NCBI GenBank assembly: GCA_035344155.1
Contig: DAORAL010000029.1
Location: 5,587-69,586, forward strand
Origin: UBA1845 sp002338715
GTDB lineage: Bacteria; Planctomycetota; Phycisphaerae; UBA1845
Direction of reading: 5' to 3'
Length of the DNA stretch: 64,000 nt
Under the pieces are notes generated by a model. The model was given only the letters and a program-made list of their open reading frames with translations. It ran no database searches and was not told the origin of the DNA. The position numbers and the translations under genes are program-made. Below, in pieces: positions 33,708 through 44,037 of the stretch. Numbering within the stretch: the stretch's first letter is position 1; each line of letters begins with the position of its first letter.

Positions 33708-34172
33708 CTAAAACGGAACATTGTCATCATCGGGTGGGCCATAATCACCACCTTGACTGTAACCGCCTTGATTTCCGTATCCACTCTGGGAGGCGCCGGC
33801 CTGCTGGGGTGCACCGCCCGGGCGATCTCCACCGCCTCCGCCTCCGCCGACGAACTGGAAGTTCTCGACGACGACGTCAAGCTTGCTGCGTTTGGTCCCG
33901 TCCTGGCCTTCCCATTGGCTGAAGTTCAAGCGACCGTCCACGTGAATGGGCTTTCCCTTGGACATGTACTGATTGATCACTTCGCCGCCGCGGCCAAAAC
34001 ACGTGCAATCCACAAAGCACGTTTCGTCCTTGGTTTCACCGGTGTTGCGATCACGCCATTTGCGATTGACCGCCAACCCGAATTTGCAAACCGCGGTGTT
34101 GGAACTCGTGTAGGTCAACTGCGGGTCGCGTGTCAGATTGCCCATCAAGATCACTTTGTTGTAACTGGCCAT
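33708..34172 (-). CDS. ssb: Single-stranded DNA-binding protein
   Basis: 154 aa. An N-terminal OB fold (about 1-110: YNKVILMGNLTRDPQL, CFGRGGEVINQYMSKG) is followed by a Gly/Gln-rich flexible linker and the acidic C-terminal tip DDDNVPF that recruits repair and replication partners. SSB coats single-stranded DNA at forks. It lies between bS6 and bL9, as in many bacteria, but the bS18 gene usual in this set is absent. Confidence 0.96.
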   Translation of the reverse strand: MASYNKVILMGNLTRDPQLTYTSSNTAVCKFGLAVNRKWRDRNTGETKDETCFVDCTCFGRGGEVINQYMSKGKPIHVDGRLNFSQWEGQDGTKRSKLDVVVENFQFVGGGGGGGDRPGGAPQQAGASQSGYGNQGGYSQGGDYGPPDDDNVPF

Positions 34173-34412
34173 TGACCGCCGCCCTTCAGCAGAATTTTCT
34201 GATCACATCCGTTGATCGCCCGTGCCTTCAAAGATCCCGCGTCATTCTCGGAACCGATCGACTTGTTGCCAGAAGACCAACAGGAGCCAGCGCTCCACGT
34301 CTCATCATTGGCCAACAAACAGTCTCGCGAGTCAAACGACGTTTCCACACCGCCAGCCTACAATTACGCCGACTTCCTGACTCGGGAAGGGCAAGGGAAA
34401 ACTTTTTGCCGA

Positions 34413-34880
34413 CTAGTCGTCGTCCGATTCGCCGACAGCGACAGCCGACTCTTCATCGGTGTTGTCTTCTTCGTCCAAATCGTCATCGCTGTCATCATCC
34501 GAATCCTTTGATGGACGCCTGGATGATTCCGAGCCCTTCGTGTCGCTAGCGGTGGGGCGCGATGTCGGCATGAAGCGTTCGATGACGGCAGGCGTGATGT
34601 TGTCAGCCCGCTTGACGAGGACGCGGAGAACGGTTTCGCTCAATCGTGCGTCGCGTTCGATTCCCGTGATCTTGTCGCCGGCGCACTCGAAGTAGACCAG
34701 GAAGTAGGTCCCGCGGCGGCGGCCTTCGATCTCATAGGCGAGGCGTCGTTCATCCCACTTTTCGAGGAATGTGATTTTGGCCTCTGCACGACCAAGGATT
34801 CGTTCAATCTCTTCGCGAACCTTCTCTCCGTCGGCAGCGAACGTCGGATCGAACAGAAACATAATTTCATACTTGTTCAA
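34413..34880 (-). CDS. rpsF: Ribosomal protein bS6 with long acidic tail
   Basis: 155 aa. Residues 1-100 are the standard bS6 fold (MNKYEIMFLFDPTF, EKWDERRLAYEIEGRRRGTYFLVYF). The remaining ~50 residues are a Ser/Asp/Glu-rich tail (for example DDDSDDDLDEEDNTDEES), much longer than the glutamate tail of E. coli bS6. bS6 binds bS18 and 16S rRNA on the small-subunit platform. The gene heads the rpsF-ssb-rplI-dnaB set; a 236-bp gap before it, ending at pth, presumably holds a promoter. Confidence 0.95.
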   Translation of the reverse strand: MNKYEIMFLFDPTFAADGEKVREEIERILGRAEAKITFLEKWDERRLAYEIEGRRRGTYFLVYFECAGDKITGIERDARLSETVLRVLVKRADNITPAVIERFMPTSRPTASDTKGSESSRRPSKDSDDDSDDDLDEEDNTDEESAVAVGESDDD

Positions 34881-35116
34881 AATACCAACCTCCAGGATTC
34901 GCCACGCCGTCTCTTGGCGAGAATCTACGCAGCCCTTAACCTGCGTGCGGCGTCCGTTTCCATCAAAAATTTGACTTGCCGTATTCTATAAAATCTGACG
35001 GTGACAAGCCAGCCCATCCGCTCGTCAAATTGCCTCCATACAAGGCAGTTATGGCAGGTCGTGTCTCGAAATTAACAAACAACTATCTGTTGTACGCATT
35101 TATCCGTTGATCCCAT

Positions 35117-35671
35117 TCACCCGTTGTACTCGTTCATGGTCGCGAGCGGGCCATTCACCAGCCAATGCTCGCAGGCATCGGCGGCCTTTTTGATCGCTGG
35201 ACCGATCACGACTTCCTCGTCCTCGTGAAACCGCCCCAGCACGTAGTCAACCTGGCTGCCCAGCGGTTGGCCGACTCCAAACCGCAGCCGGCAAAACTGA
35301 TCGCTGCCGATACGGGTGATGATGTCGCCAAGCCCGTTATGCCCTCCGGAGGAACCCTTCGCCCGCAGTCGTAATCGCCCGGTGTCCAGTGCGACGTCAT
35401 CCGCGACCACGAGTAGGTCCGAAAACTCCAGGCGATAAAATCGGCCAGCCGACAAAACCGAACTACCGCTGCGATTCATGAAGGTGGTGGGTTTCAATAG
35501 CACCACCTTTTCGCTGCTGATTGCTCCGGTTCCGAACCACCCGTGAAACTTTTCCGCATTCATCGAGATCGCGTGCCTGCGGGCGAGTTCGTCTACGACG
35601 CGAAACCCGATGTTGTGCCGGGTGAATTCGTACTTCGTTCCCGGATTTCCCAAACCGACAATCAGTTTCAC
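35117..35671 (-). CDS. pth: Peptidyl-tRNA hydrolase
   Basis: 184 aa. It frees tRNAs from stalled peptidyl-tRNA. Motifs: VGLGNPGTKYEFTRHNIGF at the N-terminus with the catalytic His in TRHN, KPTTFMNRSG near 65, and the central KGSSGGHNGL with a conserved His/Asn. I chose the GTG at 35671, supported by GGAAGGA 7 nt upstream and a perfect family N-terminus. It is 38 bp after bL25, a common pairing. Confidence 0.96.
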   Translation of the reverse strand: MKLIVGLGNPGTKYEFTRHNIGFRVVDELARRHAISMNAEKFHGWFGTGAISSEKVVLLKPTTFMNRSGSSVLSAGRFYRLEFSDLLVVADDVALDTGRLRLRAKGSSGGHNGLGDIITRIGSDQFCRLRFGVGQPLGSQVDYVLGRFHEDEEVVIGPAIKKAADACEHWLVNGPLATMNEYNG

Positions 35672-35709
35672 GGCTGCGTCCTTCCAGCAGTCATCCGAAC
35701 GCAATCGCA

Positions 35710-36354
35710 CTACTTGTCGTCGTCAGAACCTTCATCGTCCTTGGCACGACCGATGACTTCGGGCATCGCCTGCGCTTCGCCCTCTTCGCCTTCTTCGGTT
35801 TCTTCAACGACAGTCGGGACACGGCAAACAGCGACTTGCTCTTCGCCATCGGTCACCGCGGTCACACCTTCGGGCAACTCAAGATCTTTGACGAGCAGGT
35901 CGTCGTTGATGTCGAGGTGAGCGATGCTTGCCCGGATCGATTCCGGAATATTGGTCAGAATGCATTCCACCTCGACAGCATTGAGGATCTGCGACACCAC
36001 ACCGCCTTCTTCGGTACCCTTGGCCGTTCCACGCAGTTCGATTTCAACATTGACCTGGATGCGCTCATTGACGTTGACACGCATCAAGTCGAGATGAATC
36101 GGATTGGTTCCCAGGTAGTCGTACTGAACGGACTTGATCAGGAAACTCGACTTGCTGCCGTTGAGCTGGAGTTCGATCACGCGTGAGTGATGGTCCAGAA
36201 GATTCTCGGCTTCGTGCGCATCGATCGTGATCGGTTCAGGCTTTTCGCCGTGTCCGTAGATGATCGCTGGCATCTTCCCGCTTTTCCTCATGCGCCGCGT
36301 GTGCTTGCTTCCTAGAAGCGTTCTGGGTTCGGCGCTGATGGTTCCCATTTCCAT
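35710..36354 (-). CDS. rplY: Ribosomal protein bL25 (CTC family)
   Basis: 214 aa. An N-terminal L25 domain (about 8-95: RRMRKSGKMPAIIYGHGEKPEPITI) binds 5S rRNA. The TL5/CTC-type C-domain (about 100-180: LRGTAKGTEEGGVVSQILNAVEVECIL) follows, and then an acidic tail (about 185-214). E. coli L25 has only the first domain; two-domain CTC forms are common in other phyla. An ATG two codons in (36348) is an equal start candidate. Confidence 0.94.
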   Translation of the reverse strand: MEMGTISAEPRTLLGSKHTRRMRKSGKMPAIIYGHGEKPEPITIDAHEAENLLDHHSRVIELQLNGSKSSFLIKSVQYDYLGTNPIHLDLMRVNVNERIQVNVEIELRGTAKGTEEGGVVSQILNAVEVECILTNIPESIRASIAHLDINDDLLVKDLELPEGVTAVTDGEEQVAVCRVPTVVEETEEGEEGEAQAMPEVIGRAKDDEGSDDDK

Positions 36355-36505
36355 TTCAACTTACCTCCACATCAAAGCTTTCATATTCCGGCAGCCTGAT
36401 GTCTAAATCAGTTCGTTTTCCCACCGGTCTGGTTCTTTCCCATTCTATCCGATAGGCACCTGGACGCACAGGCGATCCACGGCCATTTCACACTAAAATA
36501 CCAGC

Positions 36506-37438
36506 CTAAAATCGAAACAGGGCACTGATTGATTCATCGCGATGGATGCGTCGAATCGCCTCGCCCAACAGCTCCGCAACCGTGACAACCTGCAGATTCG
36601 GGAGCTTTTTGATCACCGAGTCGCGCTCAGGGACACTGTCTGTCACCCAGATCTTCGAGAAGTCCGCATTCTGCAGGCGCTCAATGCACGGACCTGCAAA
36701 AATCCCATGCGTCGCACCCGCGTAAACCGACTTTGCGCCGAACTTTCTGACCAGCTTGGCTGCGCTCGCCAGCGTGCCACCTGTTGTCACCATGTCGTCA
36801 AACAGCAGCACGTTCTTGCCTTTGACGTCGCCGATGACATTGGTCATCTCGACGGTGTCACCGCTGCGACGACGCTTGTCGATAATGGCGATTTCGCCGC
36901 CAAGCGCGGTCGCGTACTTGTTGGCCGTCTTAAGATTGCCGACATCCGGCGAAACAATGACCGTATTTTCCAGATTGAGTTTCTTGACTTCCTTGGCGAT
37001 CAATGGGAATCCGGTCAAGTGGTCCACCGGTATATCGAAGAAGCCCTGAATCTGATCGGCATGCAAATCAAGCGTCACGACGCGGTGGGCGCCGGCGGCT
37101 GTGATCAGGTTGGCCAGCATCTTTGCGGTGATCGGTGTTCGGCCTTCCGACTTTCGATCCTGCCGAGCGTAACCAAAGTACGGAATAACGGCAGTGATGC
37201 GATTGGCGCTCGCCCGGCGCAGGCAGTCGATAAAAATCAGCAGCTGCATGAGGTTGTCGTTGACCGGGGGGCTGGTGGATTGCACGACGAAACAATCACG
37301 CCCGCGCACATCGACCTCGAGTTTGACGAATGACTCCCCATCGGGGAAATCCTCCAGGTGGGCTGTCCCCTGGGGTATGTCGAGGTAGCGACAGATGCGC
37401 TTGGCCAAATCAAACCCGCCGCTTCCTCCGAAGATCAT
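36506..37438 (-). CDS. prs: Ribose-phosphate pyrophosphokinase (PRPP synthetase)
   Basis: 310 aa. It makes PRPP from ribose-5-phosphate and ATP for nucleotide, His and Trp synthesis. Motifs: FGGSGGFDLA near the N-terminus, the ATP-site YFGYARQDRKSEGRTPI, the metal-site VTLDLHADQIQGFF, and the PRPP loop VLLFDDMVTTGGTL. I start at ATG 37438, with GGAG 6 nt upstream and the usual 310-aa length. An ATG at 37504, directly abutting the glmU-like stop, would add 22 unlike residues. It lies between the glmU-like gene and bL25. Confidence 0.95.
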   Translation of the reverse strand: MIFGGSGGFDLAKRICRYLDIPQGTAHLEDFPDGESFVKLEVDVRGRDCFVVQSTSPPVNDNLMQLLIFIDCLRRASANRITAVIPYFGYARQDRKSEGRTPITAKMLANLITAAGAHRVVTLDLHADQIQGFFDIPVDHLTGFPLIAKEVKKLNLENTVIVSPDVGNLKTANKYATALGGEIAIIDKRRRSGDTVEMTNVIGDVKGKNVLLFDDMVTTGGTLASAAKLVRKFGAKSVYAGATHGIFAGPCIERLQNADFSKIWVTDSVPERDSVIKKLPNLQVVTVAELLGEAIRRIHRDESISALFRF

Positions 37439-37504
37439 AAGTTCTCCGGAATGGCCCAATCGGTCTGGTTTGGTCGTCGTTGGTTTTCCTGCCAGCGGGA
37501 TCAT

Positions 37505-38476
37505 TTAAACATTTGCCTCCGCGGTTGAGGATCCACACACAATGGTTCCCGACGCAATGACTTCTCCTGAGGATATCATTGCATGGGGACCGATTCGGCA
37601 GGCATCGCCGATTTGCGCATTTCGTCCGACGAACGTGAACGGATAGATCGTCGTTTCTTTTCCGATGACGGCATCGCTTTCGATCCACGTGCTTAACGGG
37701 TCCACGATGCTGATGCCCTGGTCCATCCAGCGATTCTGGATGCGACCCTGCATCATGCGGGCGACCACAGCCAAGTCCGCGCGGGAGTTGATGCCCATCG
37801 CGTCTTCGGGGGGAACGGCGGCTACTGCGCCGGCGCCCCAGCCGTTCTTCAACGAATCAGCCACCGTGTCGGTGATGTAGTATTCGCCCTTGGCGTTGTC
37901 GTTGGAAAGGTTGTCGAGCAGGTCAAACATGCGCTTGCCATCGAAGCAATAGTAGCTGACGTTGACTTCGCAGACCTTGCGCTGGGCGTCGGTGCAGTCC
38001 TTGTCTTCGACGATGGCGGACAGGGCGTTGGCGTTGTCACGGATGATGCGGCCATAACTCGTCGGGTCGTCGAGAACCGACGTTGCCAGCGTCACCGCGT
38101 CACCCGTCCGGGCGTTTTCAGCCAGCAGTTGCTCGAGCGTGTCCTGGCGAATCAGCGGCATGTCGCCAGCGATGCAGAGCACTTGTCCATCGCAGCCAGC
38201 CAGCGCGTCTTTGCACATTTGTGCGGCGTGCCCGGTGCCTTTTTGTTCTTTCTGTTCGACCCAGACGATATCGTCGCAATCGGCAAACGCGGCGATGACG
38301 TCGTCCTTGCGATGACCGACCACGATCACCAGCCGCCCGACACCTGCGCCGCGACACGCTTCGATCACGTAAGAGAGCATGCTTCGACCGCAGATGTCAT
38401 GGAGCACCTTGGGCATCTCGCTTTTCATGCGGGTGCTTTTGCCGGCTGCCAGGATGATGGCCGTTGCTTTGCTCAC
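37505..38476 (-). CDS. GlmU-like UDP-GlcNAc pyrophosphorylase, short C-terminus
   Basis: 323 aa (full GlmU is about 450-460). Residues about 1-230 are the uridylyltransferase: LAAGKSTRMKSEMPKVLH, EQKEQKGTGHA, GDMPLI and EVNVSYYCFD. From about 250 only a few hexapeptide turns remain (MQGRIQNRWMDQG, IYPFTFVGRNAQIGD), so the acetyltransferase half is missing. It probably makes UDP-GlcNAc from GlcNAc-1-P and UTP, supplying lipid A and peptidoglycan. The acetylation must then come from another protein, or a full GlmU elsewhere. The GTG at 38476 has AAGGA upstream; an ATG at 38584 would add 36 unlike residues. No frameshift is visible at the 3' end. Confidence 0.88.
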   Translation of the reverse strand: MSKATAIILAAGKSTRMKSEMPKVLHDICGRSMLSYVIEACRGAGVGRLVIVVGHRKDDVIAAFADCDDIVWVEQKEQKGTGHAAQMCKDALAGCDGQVLCIAGDMPLIRQDTLEQLLAENARTGDAVTLATSVLDDPTSYGRIIRDNANALSAIVEDKDCTDAQRKVCEVNVSYYCFDGKRMFDLLDNLSNDNAKGEYYITDTVADSLKNGWGAGAVAAVPPEDAMGINSRADLAVVARMMQGRIQNRWMDQGISIVDPLSTWIESDAVIGKETTIYPFTFVGRNAQIGDACRIGPHAMISSGEVIASGTIVCGSSTAEANV

Positions 38477-38619
38477 GGTGGCGAAGTCCTTACTGGTGCG
38501 AACGTTCCGATTGCAGACGGGGTCATGCACGCACGACCGATCAAGATGATGTTGATCGGACGCGGCGGAAGGTCCCAATCCCAATGTCTATTTGAATCGC
38601 AATGGTTCAACGATTGAGA

Positions 38620-38691
38620 CAACCCGACCAGGACTCGAACCTGGAACGCCAGGACCAAAACCTGGTGTGTTACCAATTACACCATCGGGTT
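38620..38691 (-). tRNA. tRNA-Gln (TTG)
   Basis: 72 nt. The acceptor stem is AACCCGA/TCGGGTT. The anticodon stem CCAGG/CCTGG frames the loop TTTTGGT, giving anticodon TTG. The T arm reads GGTTCGAGTCC, and the discriminator is G. CCA is not encoded. Confidence 0.95.
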
Positions 38692-39147
38692 TCCCGAAGA
38701 CGTATCTCGGGCAGGCCTGCCTTAGCGAAACAACCGGTGGCCATCCTGATTGCTGATGGCGCATCCTGATTGCAGATGACGCTGAGAGCGAGCCTGTGTC
38801 GTTGTCTCTTGTTGACCGCGACGAACCAACACTAAAAAGGGGCGCCACGGTTTCAGACGTGACGCGGCATCGTTTTGCACCGAGGCCTGAATGGTCAGCC
38901 GCGTAAGAGACCACCCAGAGCGAATCAGACCGAAATCGGTCCTAGACGACTGCCCCATGGAGTGCAAAACCTCCAATCAGCAGGCGATGGCCAACGCGAC
39001 GAAACCACGGTCGGCTTCCAACCTGCGACGGGTAGCTTAGTAGGTGGGTGTTTGAAGTCAAGACCGCCAAACGCGGGGTATGGGCGCGTCGGACGCCTCA
39101 GATTCGCAGCGTTTGGGGGGGAGGATGAAGTAACGGTCGAGGCAGAC
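38692..39147. other. 456-bp gap between tRNA-Gln and csrA
   Basis: No gene is supported; the ORFs that cross it have no family likeness. Visible elements are the 20-bp near-tandem repeat at 38742-38781 and a small palindrome GACCGA-AA-TCGGTC at 38928-38941. The right end is the csrA 3' region, and no clear terminator was found. Confidence 0.4.
38742..38781. repeat. 20-bp imperfect tandem repeat
   Basis: CATCCTGATTGCTGATGGCG at 38742 is followed at once by CATCCTGATTGCAGATGACG, identical except at two positions. Only two copies are seen, in a non-coding gap upstream of tRNA-Gln on the minus strand. Confidence 0.6.
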
Positions 39148-39369
39148 CTAACCGGCGGACTTGGAACTCGATCCGTTGGGCTTGTCGGCAGGGGCGCCTT
39201 CCTCGTTTTCGCGACGGATGGCTTCGTAGACTTCCTTGCGATGGACCGAGACATGTCGCGGCGCATTGATGCCCACACGAACCTTGTCGCCACGCACATC
39301 AACGATTGTGATTTCGATGTCGTCTCCGATCATGATCGACTGATCGCGCTGACGTGATAGGACAAGCAT
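39148..39369 (-). CDS. csrA: Carbon storage regulator CsrA
   Basis: 73 aa. CsrA is a small dimeric RNA-binding regulator that usually blocks translation at GGA-bearing hairpins. The family start MLVLSRQRDQSIMIGDDIEI is exact, and the RNA-binding residues in APRHVSVHRKEVYEAI are present. The last ~18 residues are a variable tail (SSSKSAG). AAAGGAG lies 7 nt before the ATG; the longer reading to 39522 is rejected. In other bacteria CsrA controls carbon flow, motility or flagellin with FliW; no fliW or flagellar gene is nearby here. A 7-bp hairpin lies in its 5' leader. Confidence 0.95.
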   Translation of the reverse strand: MLVLSRQRDQSIMIGDDIEITIVDVRGDKVRVGINAPRHVSVHRKEVYEAIRRENEEGAPADKPNGSSSKSAG

Positions 39370-39939
39370 GAGCCAACTCCTTTGGCGATTGCCTGTGGGG
39401 CATCGCGGAGGCTTACAAGCACTCTGCGGGCGACCCTTTCGTGGTCGCCTAAAAAAGGTGAGTCTGTGTCTGGGCTTCTCCACCCAAACCGCTTCACCGC
39501 AACTCGTATTCAGTTCATCCACAAGCCGTCAAACACGCGCAGTTCAAAGGCGACGACTTGCAACGCATCCAAATCCGACACTGTGAAATAGTAGTCCAAA
39601 ACCGCTGGCGAGTCACTTGGTCACAGAATGTCTGCGCCGATTATTGCGGTATGTGAAGATCGGCATTTCGCGATAGCAGGCTTATTTATGCTGTGCACCA
39701 AGCCGTCAAACAAACGCGTCCGGTAATGGCTTTGATATGCGCAATCAAGATTTCTTGTGATGTTGGGCGTCTGAGAGTGATTGGGAAAACAATATGGGGC
39801 GTCTTCCAAGGAAAGTTGGGCGGAATGCGAAAGGGGAGTTCCAGGCGTTGCTTTCGACAGCCAGTCGGGATGCCGTCAGGCATGATAAAAAGGATTGGAA
39901 TAAAGAGGATCGGATTCGCGATTATTGCGAAACGAAAGT
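39370..39939. other. Leader and promoter region of csrA
   Basis: No gene is supported in this 570-bp stretch. It holds the csrA Shine-Dalgarno site, a leader hairpin (GGCGACC 39429-39435 paired with GGTCGCC 39443-39449, 7-nt loop), and on the far side the 3' end of the Wzz-like gene. A TTGACG hexamer on the minus strand near 39530 may be part of a csrA promoter, but no convincing -10 box follows. Confidence 0.4.
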
Positions 39940-41865
39940 TTATTGCCGGCGCCCCAGGCGACTGATACCCAGCACGCCAACGAAACTGGTGCCCCATGCC
40001 GCCAGGATTGCGGAGATCAGTCCGAGGAGATTTTTCGGACGTTTGCTGACGATGCTGGCTTCAACCGCGACTGATTCGGGGAACTGGGCTTCGACCGGGT
40101 TGTCTTTGATTTGCTTCAGTTGAACATTGATTCGATCGATCTGCTGCTGAACGAATTCGCGTTTGGCGCTGGTCGTTTCCAGTTCAAAGACATGGTCCAG
40201 ATAAGAATTGGTGTCGTTGTCGCCTTCCTGCATTTTTGACAACGTTTCAATCATCGTACCGGCGATTTCGTCGGTGGCTTCCCGCAGCGCCTTGGCACTT
40301 TTTGTGAGTGACGCGATTTTCTCCTGGCGCTCGTCAAAAGCACGCTGGCGCGCTTGGGTTTCCAGGGCGTCTTCTATTTCCTTCATGATCAGCGACGCCC
40401 GTTGTGACAGGCCGCGTGAGCTGCGCAGTGCCGCGTCGAGCAGAAATTCATTGGGATCGCGCAACGTGTTGGCCGCAATGGCGAATCGCGCCTGGGCGTC
40501 TACGAGTGCATAAATTTCACGGGTGAGAGTCGCCGTTTGAAAGTGTCCCTTGGCGCTGTCTGACCCGGCTTCACTGAATGCACGCAATTCCTGCTTGAGT
40601 TTGTCGAGCAGTTGATTCGCCTTGAAAGAATAGTCGGAGGCTTTCGTTGCGATGCGATCGTGAAAGTCCAAGACGTCGCGCTTGGTCGGATCGATCGGTT
40701 GATCCGCGAGGTTTTTGAAACCACCATCCCATTCCCGGGCAAACGCACTTGCAACCCCTTCGAGCTCGGCAGCGGTTTCCGCGAGTTTCTCAAGGGCGAA
40801 CCGTTTGTCAGAAGACAGCATCGACGTTTCTGAACCCCGGGCGCACTCCTTGATTGTTTCAAGGGCCGACAGAATCCTGGCAAGCGGTTGCTCGGCTTGC
40901 GTGAAAACCTTACGCATCGCCCGCCGGACATCTTCGAGGTGATCCTTGAGTTGCTTGAGGTCCCCGGTCAGGACAACGTGTTCGGCATAGGCCTTCGCCC
41001 GGTCGGCTGGATCGATGATCGCGGTCGCCGGTGGAGGCGTCTTGAGCAGCTCATCAAGTTGTCGCTGGGTTTCCACCAACTCCATGAGTTGACCGGTGTA
41101 CCGGGCGCGGGATCGCTGCAGGCGTTTCCAATAACGGCGAAATGCGTCGTTGACCGACCACTCGCTTTCGTTTTCGAGCGTTGGCGGGACGAAGCCATTG
41201 GTTGTCGCCGCCCCAAGCTGACCCAGGACGATGGAAAACTCCCTGAGCTGGTTCTGCAGGAAGACGGTTTGGCTTTCCTGGCGTTCAGTTTCTCGCTTCT
41301 TGAACGCGTCGTATTCGCCTTGGAACCGGCGGTCGAGTCCGGCCAAGAAGTCCCGAATGGCTCCGCGGTCCGTTGAGACCACTTCGATGATCGCATCGGA
41401 CGATGATGTTGGTTGTCCCTTAATGGGTTGCCTTGGGGTCTGGACCAGTTCGAGTGGAGGGCCTTCCTCGCGGTGGTGGGCCTCCGACCATGCGGCTGAG
41501 AGAAACAGGCTGCGGGTGAACTCGACGACGTCGTACCTGGTTTTGCGGTTTGACGCGCTTGCTGCAGGGGGGCCAGCTTCCACGATTTTCAAACTCGCTC
41601 CACCGCCATACTGGGGCGGATTGAAATAAGCCGCTGCTGCGGCGGCTACGATGGGGATGACGATCAGCGAAATCAAGCGAAGCTTTCCGGGTTTGCGACT
41701 TCGGGCCCCGGGGGGCGGTGCTTTTTGCGGGAGGGGCTCGCCTGTCACCGGTGTCGACGAAGAGCTTTCGTCGATATCCGCTCGGGTGCGCGGGCCCGAA
41801 CCGTTGGGACGCGGTATCTCAGGCATGTGCCGGGCGCTCAATAATGGATTCTGCGTTTTTTTCAC
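39940..41865 (-). CDS. Wzz/GumC-like membrane protein with long coiled coil
   Basis: 641 aa. A disordered N-terminus (about 1-60) leads to a membrane helix (about 63-85, LRLISLIVIPIVAAAAAAYF). A long Glu/Arg/Gln-rich helical region (about 160-590) is predicted to be coiled coil. The protein ends with a second membrane helix (about 612-635, LLGLISAILAAWGTSFVGV) and a basic tail. Two terminal membrane helices enclosing a periplasmic coiled coil are the layout of polysaccharide chain-length regulators (Wzz/GumC/PCP). No tyrosine-kinase domain is fused. No polysaccharide genes lie beside it, so the link is by topology only. Alternative start: ATG at 41826. Confidence 0.6.
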   Translation of the reverse strand: MKKTQNPLLSARHMPEIPRPNGSGPRTRADIDESSSSTPVTGEPLPQKAPPPGARSRKPGKLRLISLIVIPIVAAAAAAYFNPPQYGGGASLKIVEAGPPAASASNRKTRYDVVEFTRSLFLSAAWSEAHHREEGPPLELVQTPRQPIKGQPTSSSDAIIEVVSTDRGAIRDFLAGLDRRFQGEYDAFKKRETERQESQTVFLQNQLREFSIVLGQLGAATTNGFVPPTLENESEWSVNDAFRRYWKRLQRSRARYTGQLMELVETQRQLDELLKTPPPATAIIDPADRAKAYAEHVVLTGDLKQLKDHLEDVRRAMRKVFTQAEQPLARILSALETIKECARGSETSMLSSDKRFALEKLAETAAELEGVASAFAREWDGGFKNLADQPIDPTKRDVLDFHDRIATKASDYSFKANQLLDKLKQELRAFSEAGSDSAKGHFQTATLTREIYALVDAQARFAIAANTLRDPNEFLLDAALRSSRGLSQRASLIMKEIEDALETQARQRAFDERQEKIASLTKSAKALREATDEIAGTMIETLSKMQEGDNDTNSYLDHVFELETTSAKREFVQQQIDRINVQLKQIKDNPVEAQFPESVAVEASIVSKRPKNLLGLISAILAAWGTSFVGVLGISRLGRRQ

Positions 41866-42421
41866 AGGACCTCATGGCGGCATGGTGGTGGAGATAAGTG
41901 GGGGTTTGGCAACACATTGTCGGTTGAGCTCGGGTCAGCACAGTTTCATTGACAGTGTAACTGGACAGGATCGGTACTACAATGGTCGGTTTGGCCGAAG
42001 CCCTGGGAGAGGCATTGCAGGGTCCGGGGCATCGCCCGAAATGGCGCGGCAGAAGACGTTGGTTCGGAGTTTGCGCAGGGGGTGGTTGCGTGCCGATTTT
42101 CCGGTTTGACAAGGTATAGTAGATGCCTATACTGGCGACGCTCCAAGGGAAGTCTGCGCGGTCGTAAATTGATCGTAAACCTTGGAAACTATTGGACTTC
42201 CGATTCGCGAGGTTGGCTTAAACCGGCCCGCCATAGAGAGCGTGTTTACGCTCGACGTGGTCGCTTCGCGACCTTGGAGATGTCACTGGTCGTTGAGCGG
42301 TGACGCGGTTGTCTCGGGCTCCGATGGCGGATCGTCCTGGTTCCCTGCCGCTGCGATGGGTGATGCTCTTGTGCTAAGGAAGGCATCCCGGAGGGCAGTA
42401 GTGGTCCTGTGGTTCAGCATC
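41866..42421. other. Divergent promoter region before the tuf cluster
   Basis: No gene is supported in these 556 bp between the divergent Wzz-like gene and tRNA-Thr. It contains a near-consensus promoter at 42106-42133 that overlaps a short inverted repeat (GTATAG 42114-42119, CTATAC 42127-42132). About 290 bp of leader separate this promoter from tRNA-Thr; I see no riboswitch-like fold in it. Confidence 0.45.
42106..42133 (+). promoter_or_regulatory. Sigma-70 type promoter upstream of tRNA-Thr/tuf
   Basis: TTGACA (42106-42111), 16-nt spacer, TATACT (42128-42133). The -35 box is perfect and the -10 differs at one position, making it the strongest promoter-like pair I see in the window. It points at tRNA-Thr, tuf, rpmG, tRNA-Trp, secE and nusG. 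The inverted repeat GTATAG/CTATAC inside it could allow a repressor or be coincidence. Confidence 0.75.
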
Positions 42422-42493
<72 letters not shown>

Positions 42494-42704
42494 GTCACGT
42501 TATGGGCTTGATGTTGTCTTGAAATAAAACGTTTTGCATTGGCGGGGCGTCGACGTGGTGCTTCCGAGCTTTGAGGCAGTGGCGCTGATAAGCCGCTCGA
42601 TCCAATGCCAAGGATATAAACTGAAACCTGATTCGCGTTGAGCGAATTGATTGGGGCGGCATTGGAAAGTCGCCCAGTCACGCAGAACTGGAGGATCATC
42701 TACG

Positions 42705-43910
<1,206 letters not shown>

Positions 43911-44037
43911 GGTCTTTGCAGTTGTTTTCTTGAATTGTCGGGGGTTCTGGATTTCAGGATCTCCTGAAGCAGGTTTGACGCGCTTCGCCGAGTGATGTTT
44001 GGCGGGCGAAGCGCGAACAGGTTGGAGGCGTCAGGAC

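Noticed and set aside
39428..39449. Hairpin near csrA considered as a terminator
   Set aside because: The adjacent A-run would be a T-run preceding, not following, the stem in the csrA direction; it lies in the csrA leader and is listed there as a leader structure.
42114..42132. Inverted repeat in the tuf promoter as a repressor site
   Set aside because: GTATAG/CTATAC is only 6 bp and largely made of the -10 box itself; it is recorded but not called an operator.
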